This document shows positions 49,758 through 59,114 of a stretch of DNA of 64,000 nt, in pieces. Made by a program: the position numbers and the translations under genes. The notes under the pieces are model-generated. The model had not been told where the DNA came from, ran no database searches, and saw nothing but the letters and a program-made list of their open reading frames with translations. Numbering within the stretch: position 1 is the first letter of the stretch; the number at the start of each line of letters is the position of its first letter. This DNA comes from G020353115 sp964640125 (GTDB taxonomy: Bacteria > Bacteroidota > Bacteroidia > Bacteroidales > VadinHA17), in the NCBI GenBank assembly GCA_964640125.1, contig CAZXGG010000010.1:1-64000 (forward strand), in the 5' to 3' direction.

Positions 49758-50216
49758 ATGAAAGAACGGAAACAATTAAGTGTCAGTGCAATAAAAAACG
49801 GAACAGTCATTGACCATATACCCGCTAAAAACGTGTTCAAGGTCCTTCAGATCCTTGGACTTGACAACGTTGATGAGATGATCACGTTTGGGACCAATTT
49901 TGAGAGCAAGAAGCTGGGAAAGAAAGGACTCATAAAAGTATCCAATGTGTTCTTCCTGGATGAAGAGATCAATAAAATAGCCCTCGTGGCACCGGAAGCC
50001 AAGTTGAATATCATTAAAGAGTATGAAGTGGTAGAAAAAAAGGTTGTTGAAGTTCCAGATAAGATTATCGGTATAGCCCGGTGTGTAAATCCCCAATGCA
50101 TTACCAACCATGAGACCATTACTACCCGCTTTCAGGTGGTATCGAAAAAAGATGTCTCACTGAAATGCCACTATTGCGGTAAAATAACCGACCAGGAAAA
50201 CCTGGTGATTGTTTAA
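49758..50216 (+). CDS. pyrI: Aspartate carbamoyltransferase regulatory subunit
   Basis: A 152-residue PyrI. The N-terminal allosteric domain has VSAIKNGTVIDHIPAKNVFKVL, and the C-terminal zinc domain has the four ligands Cys109, Cys114, Cys137 and Cys140 in RCVNPQCITNHE and LKCHYCGKI. It binds nucleotides and brings feedback control to PyrB, forming the dodecameric holoenzyme. It is ten bases after pyrB. Length is right. Confidence 0.95.
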   Translation: MKERKQLSVSAIKNGTVIDHIPAKNVFKVLQILGLDNVDEMITFGTNFESKKLGKKGLIKVSNVFFLDEEINKIALVAPEAKLNIIKEYEVVEKKVVEVPDKIIGIARCVNPQCITNHETITTRFQVVSKKDVSLKCHYCGKITDQENLVIV

Positions 50217-50470
50217 AGAGATGGTTACTGGTTACTCGGTTCTGGTTGCTCGGTAAAAAAATCGGTTTCAAATCGTTTCATGCAATTTCGCCATAAGCAT
50301 CCTTTCGGATCAATTCTTTTCCAGTTCCTGTCGTTACTATGAACACTTAACAAATAAAAATTAACAGTTACTTTTTTCTTATCAACTTATACACTTATAA
50401 CGTATAACTTTCCCACTCACTTCTCTCCGTCTCCCCCTCTCACTCCCTCTCTCAGTCAATTCATCCCTTC

Positions 50471-50935
50471 TCATCTTATCCGATCATATGACCGGATCAA
50501 CTCCTCATCTTTCTTCACTCCACGTAATGCTAGATAGGTCAAAATAGCGGATACAATGGGAAGAACAGCATATAGTGTGAAGTAGGCATCGGCATTGAGA
50601 TGCATCATTCCCTGCCTTCGGTAGAAATAGAAAAGGGCCAGTGAGCCGATCATTAAAACCATACTGAAGACAGACAACCGCATTTGCACCATTCGCTTCC
50701 TGAATGAGAACATCGCAACCAGCAATAGACATAGAACAACAAGGAAAAGTATTAAAAGCGGAATAGTACTGAGTACAACAGGTGGTGATTCTTTTCCAGC
50801 CTCGACAATACCCCATGTATGGAGTAGGTACACCTGCCCATTATCTCCGATAAAGCGGCTTACAGGCAGGAAAGCACCAAATGCCATGAGGATCGTTGCC
50901 AGAGCGTAATAAACGGTTTGAATGCGTTGTATCAT
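50471..50935 (-). CDS. DUF4293 membrane protein
   Basis: A 154-residue protein from the ATG at 50933-50935 (MIQRIQTVYYALATILMA); a longer in-frame start 81 bases upstream adds unrelated basic sequence. Four helices near 8-26, 52-76, 85-104 and 115-135, with a charged tail (KKDEELIRSYDRIR). MIQRIQTVYL at the N-terminus is the DUF4293 signature, a family found mostly in Bacteroidota. Function is unknown. It lies downstream of the prohibitin-like gene but after a terminator. Confidence 0.88.
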   Translation of the reverse strand: MIQRIQTVYYALATILMAFGAFLPVSRFIGDNGQVYLLHTWGIVEAGKESPPVVLSTIPLLILFLVVLCLLLVAMFSFRKRMVQMRLSVFSMVLMIGSLALFYFYRRQGMMHLNADAYFTLYAVLPIVSAILTYLALRGVKKDEELIRSYDRIR

Positions 50936-51082
50936 TGTTGTAATCCTTTTAAGCACAGGTAAAATGAAAATGAATGTTCGTTTTGCTCTCATCTTCCCAC
51001 TGAAACCAATCCCCATTTCTCCTAAAGTAATGAAATGGCGGTCAATTTTTAATGCCGCAAATCAATAACAAAAATGGATAAG

Positions 51083-51110
51083 AAAAAAAGCATCCCGTTG
51101 AGAGATGCTT
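51083..51110 (-). terminator. Rho-independent terminator after the prohibitin-like gene
   Basis: On the minus strand aagcatc (51110-51104) pairs with gatgctt (51094-51088) around a nine-base loop, followed by a run of seven Ts (51089-51083). It sits 20 bases past the stop of the gene at 51130. Confidence 0.8.
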
Positions 51111-51129
51111 CAATCAGGATTATCGATTA

Positions 51130-51942
51130 TCAGTTACCTCCCAGTATTAGCGGCATACCTTCATTTCCACCACCAATGACCACAACTTTTGCATTGGCTG
51201 ATTCAGCCAGTTTCAGTGTGGCATCTATTCCTTTCTGTCGCAGGATCATGGTTGTCAGACTGGCACTGATAATCCGGTTATAAGTTGCAATACCTTCAGC
51301 CTCAATTTCTTTCCTATCTGCTTCCAGTCTTTCTCTTTCATTGATGAAGGTCATAGCCAGTGCTTCCTGCTCACGGGTCAGCTTACTCTCAATGGCAATC
51401 TTTATATCGGCTGGCAGATTTATAGAACGAATCATGAGAGCCTTCATATCAATGAAGTTAGTCAACAGTACTGAAGCTGTTTCATTGATAATAGCATCTT
51501 CAACCTCTTGTCTCTTTGTTGAGTAGATCTCTTCAGCTGTATATCGGCCTGTAACCCGTCTTACAGTTGAGCGAACTTCAGGGATTACAAGACTATTGAT
51601 ATAGTTGACTCCAAACGTTTCATGCAGGTGTCCTATTTTATCATATGTTGGATTGAAACGAACCGTAATATCTACATTGACGGAAAGTCCATTCTTATCA
51701 AGGACATCCATGGTCTCTTCACTTTTTTGTTCCTTTACATTGTATTTGTCCAGGTCATTCCATGGGGCAATTACCTTCAGCCCGGTTCCAACAATATTTT
51801 CCTTATCGAGGAATCCCGATATTTTATGGAAAATAACAGCCCGTTCACCCGGTCTGACAATATAAAACATCCTGCTGCCAAATAACAATAACACAACAAT
51901 AACTACTGCTGAAGTAATAATTAATACTTGCTTTCTTTTCAT
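51130..51942 (-). CDS. Prohibitin-like SPFH membrane protein
   Basis: A 270-residue protein with one N-terminal helix (about 5-22, QVLIITSAVVIVVLLLF) and an SPFH domain: VRPGERAVIFHKISGFL, GLKVIAPWNDLDKYNVKEQ, LDKNGLSVNVDITVRFN and RVTGRYTAEEIYSTKRQEVE. A coiled-coil helix (about 185-240, LTREQEALAMTFINERERLEAD) and an Ala/Gly-rich tail follow. It resembles prohibitins rather than HflK/C pairs, since only one gene is here. It likely forms membrane rings that control AAA protease activity or microdomains. Monocistronic with a terminator. Confidence 0.88.
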   Translation of the reverse strand: MKRKQVLIITSAVVIVVLLLFGSRMFYIVRPGERAVIFHKISGFLDKENIVGTGLKVIAPWNDLDKYNVKEQKSEETMDVLDKNGLSVNVDITVRFNPTYDKIGHLHETFGVNYINSLVIPEVRSTVRRVTGRYTAEEIYSTKRQEVEDAIINETASVLLTNFIDMKALMIRSINLPADIKIAIESKLTREQEALAMTFINERERLEADRKEIEAEGIATYNRIISASLTTMILRQKGIDATLKLAESANAKVVVIGGGNEGMPLILGGN

Positions 51943-52143
51943 ATTTCTGAGTTTTTAAAGTTAATTCGCGTTTACGAATTGCAAAAATAAAGGAATTATC
52001 TGTAAAGCACAGATTTTCCTGTTTTTTTTACAACCGTGAAGTCCTGGCCGGACATCTTCACTGACCAGAAAGAATTGTTGGTTTCGGAAAATTTAGATAG
52101 TTTTGAAACAACCTTGGATCTGTAAAGATCATCATGTTATCTT

Positions 52144-53013
52144 ATGATCAAAACATCTGAGCTCATATTAAATCCAGACGGCTCTCTTTTTCATTTGCAC
52201 CTGTTATCAGGACAGATTGCCGGGACAATCATTCTCGTGGGAGATCCGGCCCGGGTTGAAATGGTATCCTCACATTTTGACCGGATTGACGTGAAAATCC
52301 AGAACCGTGAATTTGTTACTCACACCGGAACATACAGGGGGCAGCAAATCACTGCCCTTTCTACGGGTATTGGAACAGACAACATTGACATTGTTGTGAA
52401 TGAGCTTGATGCACTGGTTAATCTCGATATGGAGACCAGGAGACCAAAAGCTAAACTGAACAGACTAAACCTGATCCGGATAGGTACTTCCGGATCGATC
52501 CAGCCGGATATTCCCATTGGGACATTCCTGTTAACAGAAAAAGCGATCGGATTCGATGGTTTGTTGAATTACTATTCCCGATGCGACGATGCTTCGGATC
52601 TGGCATTGGAATCGGCTTTCATGGAATATGTTAGCTGGGATCCACGACTTCCCAAACCATACGTTGTAAGTGCAGATCAAGAGCTTTTAAAACAGTTCAC
52701 AGGAAAGGAAGTAACCACGGGAATCACAATTTCTGCCTCTGGCTTTTACGGACCCCAGGGAAGGATTGTCAGATTACCATTGGCTCACCCTGGACTGAAT
52801 GAAAAAATAATGAAGTTTCGGTTTGGAACGGAAAAAGTAACTAATTTTGAAATGGAGAGTTCAGCAATCTATGGATTGGCGTCTTTGCTGGGCCACCGTG
52901 CAGTAACACTTTGTGCAATTATTGCGAACCGAGCAACCGGAGAATTCATGGGAGAATACAAAAATCTGATGGAACGCCTCATTGTATTCTCCCTTAATCG
53001 AATTACAAGTTAA
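52144..53013 (+). CDS. Nucleoside phosphorylase, uridine phosphorylase-like
   Basis: A 289-residue PNP/UDP phosphorylase family protein. Phosphate site: GDPARVEMVSSHFD; TALSTGIGTDNIDIVVNEL and IRIGTSGSIQPDIPIGTFLL hold the base and ribose site; NFEMESSAIYGLASLLGHRA is the C-terminal ribose site. It cleaves nucleosides with phosphate, giving ribose or deoxyribose 1-phosphate that can feed deoC. The branch differs from E. coli Udp and its specificity cannot be fixed. It ends 11 bases before the next gene on the same strand. Confidence 0.88.
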   Translation: MIKTSELILNPDGSLFHLHLLSGQIAGTIILVGDPARVEMVSSHFDRIDVKIQNREFVTHTGTYRGQQITALSTGIGTDNIDIVVNELDALVNLDMETRRPKAKLNRLNLIRIGTSGSIQPDIPIGTFLLTEKAIGFDGLLNYYSRCDDASDLALESAFMEYVSWDPRLPKPYVVSADQELLKQFTGKEVTTGITISASGFYGPQGRIVRLPLAHPGLNEKIMKFRFGTEKVTNFEMESSAIYGLASLLGHRAVTLCAIIANRATGEFMGEYKNLMERLIVFSLNRITS

Positions 53014-53024
53014 CCATAGAAACA

Positions 53025-53906
53025 TTGGAAACCAAAAAAGAAATAGAAGCCCTTATCAACCTGTTGGAAGATCCCGATGCAAAGGTATTCGAGGAGGTCA
53101 GCCGTAATTTGATGGATAAAGGAATAGGTATCATCCCGGAGCTGGAGGAAGCCTGGGAGAGTTGTGGAAACCAGCATCACCAGGAGCGAATCGAAAACCT
53201 GATACAGCAGATCCAGCTGAACTTTACCCGTGAACAACTGCTGCGATGGATCAATGAGGGAGCTTCAGATCTGTTGGAAGGGGCATACTATATCGCAAAA
53301 TTTCAATACCCCGACCTGGTACTATCACAGCTGGATAACCAGCTTGAGAATATCAAAAAAGATGTATGGCTGGAATTGAACGATAACCTGACAGCTCTTG
53401 AGAAAGTGAAGGTCATTAACCAGATCATTTTTAAAATCTACGGCCTGAAACGAAACAGTTCGCAATTCTATGCACCACAAAACAACTACCTGAACATTGT
53501 CCTGGAAACAAAAAAAGGGAACCCGATCAGCCTGGCAATCATCTATTCCATCGTAGCTCAACGTCTCGGACTGCCAATATATGGGGTCAACCTTCCCAGA
53601 AATTTTATCCTGGTCTACATCGATGAACTAAAATCAGTAGAGACCTTTGATAAAGAACTGGAAGCGCATATACTGTTTTACATTAACCCCTTCAATCTCG
53701 GTGCAATACTTGGAAAGAAAGAGATCGATCACTTCATTAAACATCAGAATCTTACACCCCGGAAATCTTTTTATGTTCCCTGTTCAAATAGTGAGATCAT
53801 TCACCGGCTCTTACTGAACCTTTCCTTTGCGTATGAGCAGGCAGGTAATGAAGAAAAAGTCAGGCACCTGAAGGAATTGCTTGATATTTTCGGGAATCCA
53901 GAATAG
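53025..53906 (+). CDS. SirB1/transglutaminase-core-2 protein with TPR-like tail
   Basis: A 293-residue protein starting at TTG (53025-53027), since no ATG occurs before codon 30 and the family starts near here. The SirB1/Transglut_core2 segment is NNYLNIVLETKKGNPISLAIIYSIVAQRLGLPIYGVNLPRNF. The Cys of true transglutaminases is not present in the expected place (SLAIIYS). The C-terminus RLLLNLSFAYEQAGNEEKVRHL looks TPR-like. The function is unknown. Close spacing after the phosphorylase gene suggests one transcript. Confidence 0.85.
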   Translation: METKKEIEALINLLEDPDAKVFEEVSRNLMDKGIGIIPELEEAWESCGNQHHQERIENLIQQIQLNFTREQLLRWINEGASDLLEGAYYIAKFQYPDLVLSQLDNQLENIKKDVWLELNDNLTALEKVKVINQIIFKIYGLKRNSSQFYAPQNNYLNIVLETKKGNPISLAIIYSIVAQRLGLPIYGVNLPRNFILVYIDELKSVETFDKELEAHILFYINPFNLGAILGKKEIDHFIKHQNLTPRKSFYVPCSNSEIIHRLLLNLSFAYEQAGNEEKVRHLKELLDIFGNPE

Positions 53907-53959
53907 AGGGATGGCGTGGTATTGGAAGGCTTCAGATAACCACCTGTCCGCGAAACCGG

Positions 53960-54556
53960 TTACCGCATTCTTTTCCTGATCAGTGTGTACCAGAGAATCC
54001 TCATATCCTGCGCAAAATTCCAGTCGTCGAGGTATTCCATGTTAATTTTCACTTTATCCGGAAAGATCACCTCATTATTATATCGGTCAGGGTTATCAAC
54101 TGCTGACAGGATCTCCTCCTCATTGATGTATTTGAGGGTTGCCGGACCGGTCATCCCCGGTTTCCACCTAAGGATCCTGGCATGGTCACCGGCCAACTTC
54201 TCAGCCATACGCGGGACATAGGGCCTGGGACCAACAAAACTCATATCTCCAATCAGGACATTCCATAATTCAGGAAGTTCATCCAGTTTCCATTTCCTTA
54301 AAAAAGCACCAAACGGTGTGATCCTGGGATCTCCCTTTACAGGAATTCCCTTCCTCTGGGTCTTATCGCACATCGTTCTGAACTTGTAGATTTGAAAGAC
54401 CTTTCCATTTTTACCAACACGCTCCTGCTTGAAAATTATGGGGCCTTCGGAGCTGATTTTTACCAGCAAGCCAATGACAATCATTAGGGGTAAAAACAGG
54501 ATCAAACTTATGGCAGAAAACAGTTTGTCAAATATTTCCTTCAACAGTTTATTCAT
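53960..54556 (-). CDS. Polysaccharide-initiating sugar transferase
   Basis: A 198-residue bacterial sugar transferase of the short, single-helix type: LFSAISLILFLPLMIVIGLLVK, then EGPIIFKQERVGKNGKVFQIYKFRTM, KLDELPELWNVLIGDMSFVGPRPYVP and PGMTGPATLKYIN. It moves a sugar 1-phosphate to undecaprenyl phosphate at the start of O-antigen, capsule or exopolysaccharide synthesis. It ends a minus-strand group with epimerase and wecB genes. The longer N-terminal domain of WcaJ-type enzymes is absent. Confidence 0.9.
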   Translation of the reverse strand: MNKLLKEIFDKLFSAISLILFLPLMIVIGLLVKISSEGPIIFKQERVGKNGKVFQIYKFRTMCDKTQRKGIPVKGDPRITPFGAFLRKWKLDELPELWNVLIGDMSFVGPRPYVPRMAEKLAGDHARILRWKPGMTGPATLKYINEEEILSAVDNPDRYNNEVIFPDKVKINMEYLDDWNFAQDMRILWYTLIRKRMR

Positions 54557-54704
54557 TCAGGGTAACTTTATCCAGTTCGATCATCCGGTAATTACTCACC
54601 GTTTTGTATCGGTTTATTCACCACTTGATGTGGCTCATGAGGTTTGCGCTCCTTCGTCGCTCAAACGTTCATGAGCTCGCAACGCTCGGTTCTCCATAGG
54701 AGTC

Positions 54705-55763
54705 CTATGGACAGTGATGATCATAATCTTTGAACCATTGTATGAACCGTTTTACGCCGGTTCTGATATCTGTAGACGGCTGGTAATTCAAATCCCTTAC
54801 CAGGTCTCTGGTGTCTGACCAGGTTTTTGGCACATCGCCCGGCTGAATCGGCAACAGATTCATGATGGCCTTTTTACCCAATTCTTTTTCGATAGCATCA
54901 ATAAAATCCAACAGTTTCACCGGATTATTATTCCCAATATTATATAGTTTATAGGGTGCAACGGAGCTTGAGGGATCGGGATGCAGGCCATTCCAATCCT
55001 TATTTTCATCCGGAATACGAAAGATCACCCGGCTTACTCCTTCGATAATATCGTCGATATAGGTAAAATCCCGTTCCATGTTGCCATGATTATACACCTC
55101 GATGGGTTCCTCTTCAAGAATAGCTTTTGTAAATTTAAAGAGCGCCATATCCGGACGGCCATAGGGCCCGTAAACCGTAAAAAACCGAAGTCCTGTAACG
55201 GGTAAGCCATACAGGTAGCTGTAGGAATGAGCCATCAGCTCATTGCTTTTCTTTGTCGCCGCGTAAAGACTAATGGGATGATCGACCCTGTCATGGACAG
55301 AAAAGGGCATGCTGGAATTCAAGCCATAGACACTTGAACTGCTTGCAAATACAAGGTGTTTCACGGGTAATGATCTGCATGCTTCCAGGATATTAATGAA
55401 TCCTACGATATTGCTGTCGATATAGGCATAGGGATGAGTCAGGCTGTAGCGTACACCAGCCTGTGCTGCAAGATGGCAAACCAGATCGGGTTTTTCCTCG
55501 CGAAAAAGTTGGCTGATCCCCTCCCGGTCCTCCAGATCAAACTTATAGAATGAATATCCGGGGTATTTTTCACTGGCAATGTTTATTCCGGCTTTGATTC
55601 TATTCCTTTCAATACCGGTCACCCCGAGTCGTGAATATTTCAATTCCGGATCATAGTATTCGTTTATATTATCTGTTCCGACGACCTGTTCACCGTCATC
55701 CAGGAGTCTCTTAACGAGGTGAAACCCAATAAAACCTGCCGCTCCTGTGACCAGTATTTTCAT
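54705..55763 (-). CDS. NAD-dependent UDP-sugar epimerase, UDP-glucuronate epimerase-like
   Basis: A 352-residue short-chain epimerase. NAD loop GAAGFIGFHL (7-16), SSSSVYGLN (141-149), catalytic Tyr167-x-x-x-Lys171 in SLYAATKKSNE. TDNINEYYDPELKYSRL near 30-46 and RFFTVYGPYGRPDMALFKF near 193-211 are hallmarks of CapI/UDP-glucuronate 4-epimerase enzymes. It would supply UDP-galacturonate for the polysaccharide. The gene is preceded by wecB (27 bp gap) and followed by the sugar transferase (148 bp gap with a hairpin-prone repeat). Confidence 0.92.
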   Translation of the reverse strand: MKILVTGAAGFIGFHLVKRLLDDGEQVVGTDNINEYYDPELKYSRLGVTGIERNRIKAGINIASEKYPGYSFYKFDLEDREGISQLFREEKPDLVCHLAAQAGVRYSLTHPYAYIDSNIVGFINILEACRSLPVKHLVFASSSSVYGLNSSMPFSVHDRVDHPISLYAATKKSNELMAHSYSYLYGLPVTGLRFFTVYGPYGRPDMALFKFTKAILEEEPIEVYNHGNMERDFTYIDDIIEGVSRVIFRIPDENKDWNGLHPDPSSSVAPYKLYNIGNNNPVKLLDFIDAIEKELGKKAIMNLLPIQPGDVPKTWSDTRDLVRDLNYQPSTDIRTGVKRFIQWFKDYDHHCP

Positions 55764-55790
55764 ATCGTTCGATGTTATAAAAACAGCCCT

Positions 55791-56933
55791 TTAGTGAAAG
55801 GCGGATACCAATTGCCTGCAGATGAATGCTGCACTCTTTCCATCACCATAAAATTTGGGGAATGAGAGATCACGAACACTCAAAAAGTATTCATATGCAT
55901 CAAAAATCTTCCGGGAATCAGCATCTGCCAGAAGAGCTGTTTTATTGTTGACCAGCTCAACCCATTCTGTTTCCGGTCTGAGTACAATACAGGGTTTCTC
56001 AAAAAAATGTGCCTCTTTTTGAACTCCGCCAGAATCAGTTATGATCATTTTTGCATGTTTCTCGAGTGTAATCATCTCCAGGTAAGATACCGATGGTATC
56101 AAAGATATATTTTTTTTAACTTTTTCAAGGAATAACCGGTTCATGTTCTTTTCCAAAGCCTGCAATGTCCTTGGATGAATGGGCAGGATCACAGGAGTAT
56201 GACCTTCAAGGGTTATCTTTACCAATCCCTCAAAAATGGAATGAAGCCGGTCACTGTTATCCGTATTGTGATCACGGTGGATGGTAGCAAGAATATACTC
56301 CCCTGGCTTGGTTCTGAATTTTTCAAGTAACCCCTGCTGTCCCGTGGTGGTTTTCCTAAAATACAAACTGTTATCATACATGATATCACCACAATGAAAG
56401 ATCGCTGGATTATCGGGTGAATAAGGAGGTGAGTTCCCGGCATGTAATCCTTCCCTTTCCAGGTTAGCCAATCCCGTTTCAGTGGGGGTAAAAAGCAGGG
56501 TTGATATGTGATCACAAACAATCCGGTTTATCTCTTCCGGCATCTTCTTATTGAAAGAGCGTAATCCGGCCTCGATATGAACGACCGGGTATCCCAGTTT
56601 GACAGAAGCAAGAGACGAGGCAAGTGTCGAATTGGTATCCCCATAAACAACAACGCAATGGGGTTTTTCAGCATTTAACACCGATTCAATTCCTGTTAAC
56701 ATTGCGGCCGTCTGTTTCCCGTGCGACCCGGAACCTACCTCCAGTTTATACTGAGGTTCAGGGAGCTGTAATTCATGGAAAAAGAGGGCGGATAATTCAC
56801 GGTCATAATGTTGGCCCGTATCAACAAGTACTTCCTCAATTGTATCGGGAAAGCTGGTTCTGATTTGCCGGCTGAGCGCAGCAGCTTTAATGGTCTGCGG
56901 ACGGGTACCTGCAATATGGATTGCCTTCACCAT
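55791..56933 (-). CDS. wecB: UDP-N-acetylglucosamine 2-epimerase
   Basis: A 380-residue WecB. IHIAGTRPQTIKAAALSRQ at the start, VDTGQHYDRELSALFFHEL, GDTNSTLASSLASVKLGYPVVHIEAGLRS, PEEINRIVCDHIS and ITDSGGVQKEAHFFEKPCIVLRPETEW cover the GT-B family motifs. It makes UDP-ManNAc. The first gene of the polysaccharide module, 54 bases after rny on the minus strand, so it may be read through from rny or have a promoter in 56934-56987. Confidence 0.95.
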   Translation of the reverse strand: MVKAIHIAGTRPQTIKAAALSRQIRTSFPDTIEEVLVDTGQHYDRELSALFFHELQLPEPQYKLEVGSGSHGKQTAAMLTGIESVLNAEKPHCVVVYGDTNSTLASSLASVKLGYPVVHIEAGLRSFNKKMPEEINRIVCDHISTLLFTPTETGLANLEREGLHAGNSPPYSPDNPAIFHCGDIMYDNSLYFRKTTTGQQGLLEKFRTKPGEYILATIHRDHNTDNSDRLHSIFEGLVKITLEGHTPVILPIHPRTLQALEKNMNRLFLEKVKKNISLIPSVSYLEMITLEKHAKMIITDSGGVQKEAHFFEKPCIVLRPETEWVELVNNKTALLADADSRKIFDAYEYFLSVRDLSFPKFYGDGKSAAFICRQLVSAFH

Positions 56934-56987
56934 TTCCTGTTGAAGCTTATAAAAGAATTCTGATCGCTCCGATTCAGGGCGCGTATA

Positions 56988-58556
56988 TTATTTAGCATAG
57001 CTTATTGCCCGGGTTTCACGAATCACTGTAATTTTAACCTGTCCCGGGTAAGTCATCTCATCCTGGATTTTTTTAGCTATATCGAAGGAAAGGCTTTCGG
57101 CTTCTTTATCGGAAATTTTATCCGAACCTACGATAACCCGCAATTCGCGTCCTGCCTGTATTGCATAGGTCTTCATCACCCCCGGATGGGAAAGTGCCAG
57201 AGCCTCCAGCTCCTTCAACCGTTTGATGTAGGATTCCACCACTTCTCTTCTGGCTCCGGGTCGGGCACCGGATATGGCATCACAGACTTGTATAATGGGA
57301 GCAATCAGTGTATTCATCTCCGTCTCATCGTGGTGCGCTCCAATGGCATTGCATACTTCCGGTTTTTCCTTGAATTTTTCGGCTAACTTCATGCCAAGAA
57401 TAGCATGTGGCAATTCCGGTTCATCGTCCGGCACCTTTCCGATATCGTGTAACAACCCGGCACGTTTTGCAAGCTTTGTATTCAAACCCAACTCAGAGGC
57501 CATTATGGCAGAAAGGTTTGCCACTTCCCTGGAGTGCTGCAGGAGGTTTTGACCGAACGATGACCGGTATTTCATTTTCCCGATCAGGCGAATCAACTCC
57601 GGATGCAAGCCATGGATACCCAGATCGATGGCTGTTCTTTTTCCCACCTCAATAATCTCTTCTTCAATTTGTTTGGTGGTTTTCTGGACAATCTCTTCAA
57701 TGCGTGCAGGATGAATCCTTCCATCAGTCACCAGTTGGTGAAGTGCCAGTCGTGCAATTTCTCTGCGGACAGGATCAAAGGCAGACAGAATAATGGCTTC
57801 GGGGGTGTCATCCACAATAATTTCCACACCGGTAGCTGCTTCCAGGGCCCTTATGTTTCTCCCTTCACGTCCAATAATCCGGCCTTTAATCTCATCGGTA
57901 TCGATATTAAACACAGTCACTGAATTCTCAATGGCATTTTCAGTTGCTACGCGCTGGATGGTTTGAATGACGATTCGCTTTGCTTCTTTATTTGATGTCA
58001 TTTTTGCCTCATCCATAATCTCATTGACGCAGGACATCGCTTCCGTTTTTGCTTCTTCTTTCAACGACTCGATCAACTGCTCTTTTGCCTCTTCAGCAGA
58101 TAGTCCGGAGATTTCCTCCAGCTGTTCAACCTGCTGTTTATGCATCTTTGACAATTCTTCATCCTTTTTTTCAACCAGAAGTATTTGCTGTTTAAGGTTT
58201 TCACGGATCGTTTCCACATCCTTTCTTTCCCGATTTACCTCTTCAAAACGTTGAGATAACGACACTTCCTTCTGTTTAAACTTGCTCTCAGCAATAGCCA
58301 GTTTACTATTCTTCTCATTAATAATCTTTTCATGGTCCGCTTTCAACTGCAGGAATTTTTCCTTTGCCTGCAGGATCTTATCCTTTCTTATTACCTCTGC
58401 TTCCGTTTCTGCTTCCCTTATGATTGCCCTGCTCTTATTTCTCAATACAGTCTGCCATAGTAAGAATGACAACACACCACCAAGAACAAAAGCAACAGCA
58501 AACAATATCACTGTCAGCGTTATGGAGATTTCTCCTAAAATCATTGATAGTATCAT
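56988..58556 (-). CDS. rny: Ribonuclease Y
   Basis: A 522-residue membrane endoribonuclease. N-terminal helix (about 14-36), long coiled coil (about 45-200), KH domain with GRIIGREGRN (225-234), HD domain with His341 and the His370-Asp371 pair (GLLHDIGKVPDDE), and C-terminal domain ending MTYPGQVKITVIRETRA. It initiates mRNA decay at the inner membrane. It sits directly downstream of the probable 6S RNA and zapA on the minus strand, and upstream of wecB. Start ATG at 58554-58556. Confidence 0.96.
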   Translation of the reverse strand: MILSMILGEISITLTVILFAVAFVLGGVLSFLLWQTVLRNKSRAIIREAETEAEVIRKDKILQAKEKFLQLKADHEKIINEKNSKLAIAESKFKQKEVSLSQRFEEVNRERKDVETIRENLKQQILLVEKKDEELSKMHKQQVEQLEEISGLSAEEAKEQLIESLKEEAKTEAMSCVNEIMDEAKMTSNKEAKRIVIQTIQRVATENAIENSVTVFNIDTDEIKGRIIGREGRNIRALEAATGVEIIVDDTPEAIILSAFDPVRREIARLALHQLVTDGRIHPARIEEIVQKTTKQIEEEIIEVGKRTAIDLGIHGLHPELIRLIGKMKYRSSFGQNLLQHSREVANLSAIMASELGLNTKLAKRAGLLHDIGKVPDDEPELPHAILGMKLAEKFKEKPEVCNAIGAHHDETEMNTLIAPIIQVCDAISGARPGARREVVESYIKRLKELEALALSHPGVMKTYAIQAGRELRVIVGSDKISDKEAESLSFDIAKKIQDEMTYPGQVKITVIRETRAISYAK

Positions 58557-58580
58557 GGTATTTATATATTAGGGTTAGTG

Positions 58581-58776
58581 AAAAAAAAACCCGCATTTGT
58601 TTCCCCAACTTTTATAAAACCCCAATTGACATGGGTGAAGATGCCACCTGATTTCTGATTTCCAATGTCTTCGTAAGAAGAACCCCGAAGGGTTAAGGCC
58701 TGTCATAGACCAGATGCGCTTTTCTCCAATTTAGTAAATGTTGAGTTTCAAAAATGAATGAAGAAACAATGCGGGT
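58581..58776 (-). ncRNA. Probable 6S-like RNA between zapA and rny
   Basis: A candidate RNA of about 196 bases on the minus strand. Its ends pair: acccgcattgtttc (58776-58763) with gaaacaaatgcgggt (58603-58589, one bulged A), then ctcaac with gttggg inside, leading to a long rod. An apical hairpin aaccc-ttcg-gggtt lies in the middle, and a run of eight or nine Ts (58589-58581) ends it. No reading frame is present. Long self-paired RNAs next to zapA are 6S RNA in many bacteria, here by synteny and shape only. The 3' end with its U-tract is a terminator before rny. Confidence 0.65.
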
Positions 58777-58804
58777 AAAACTATATTTATGTAAAAGAAC
58801 GTTA

Positions 58805-59095
58805 TTACTCTCTTTTAATGTATTCGTCTAATTCAGCATTTAATTCTTTTAATTCTTCGATGAGAGTTGAATCATTAAGTTGATTATCGCTATCTATAAC
58901 TTTAATAACAAATTGTAAAGCAGCCATGGCCAAAAAATCCTGCACATCTTTATCGGTATATCTCTGCTTGTATTGTAATACCTTTTCATTGATCATCCTG
59001 GCTGCTCTTCGAATCTTTTCCTCATCTCTTCTGTCAATCTTCAATGGATAATACCGGTCAGCAACATTAACCTTTATTGAAAGCTTCTCTTCCAT
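58805..59095 (-). CDS. zapA: Cell division protein ZapA
   Basis: A 96-residue protein with the ZapA pattern: LSIKVNVADRYYPLKIDRRDEE, RRAARMINEKVLQYKQRYTDK and QDFLAMAALQFVIKVIDSDNQ, then a coiled-coil helix. It bundles FtsZ filaments at the division site. The gene is 19 bases after the coiled-coil protein gene on the same strand and 28 bases before the 5' end of the probable 6S RNA, matching the zapA-ssrS order of other bacteria. Confidence 0.9.
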   Translation of the reverse strand: MEEKLSIKVNVADRYYPLKIDRRDEEKIRRAARMINEKVLQYKQRYTDKDVQDFLAMAALQFVIKVIDSDNQLNDSTLIEELKELNAELDEYIKRE

Positions 59096-59114
59096 TAGCT
59101 GATTTCCATATTAA

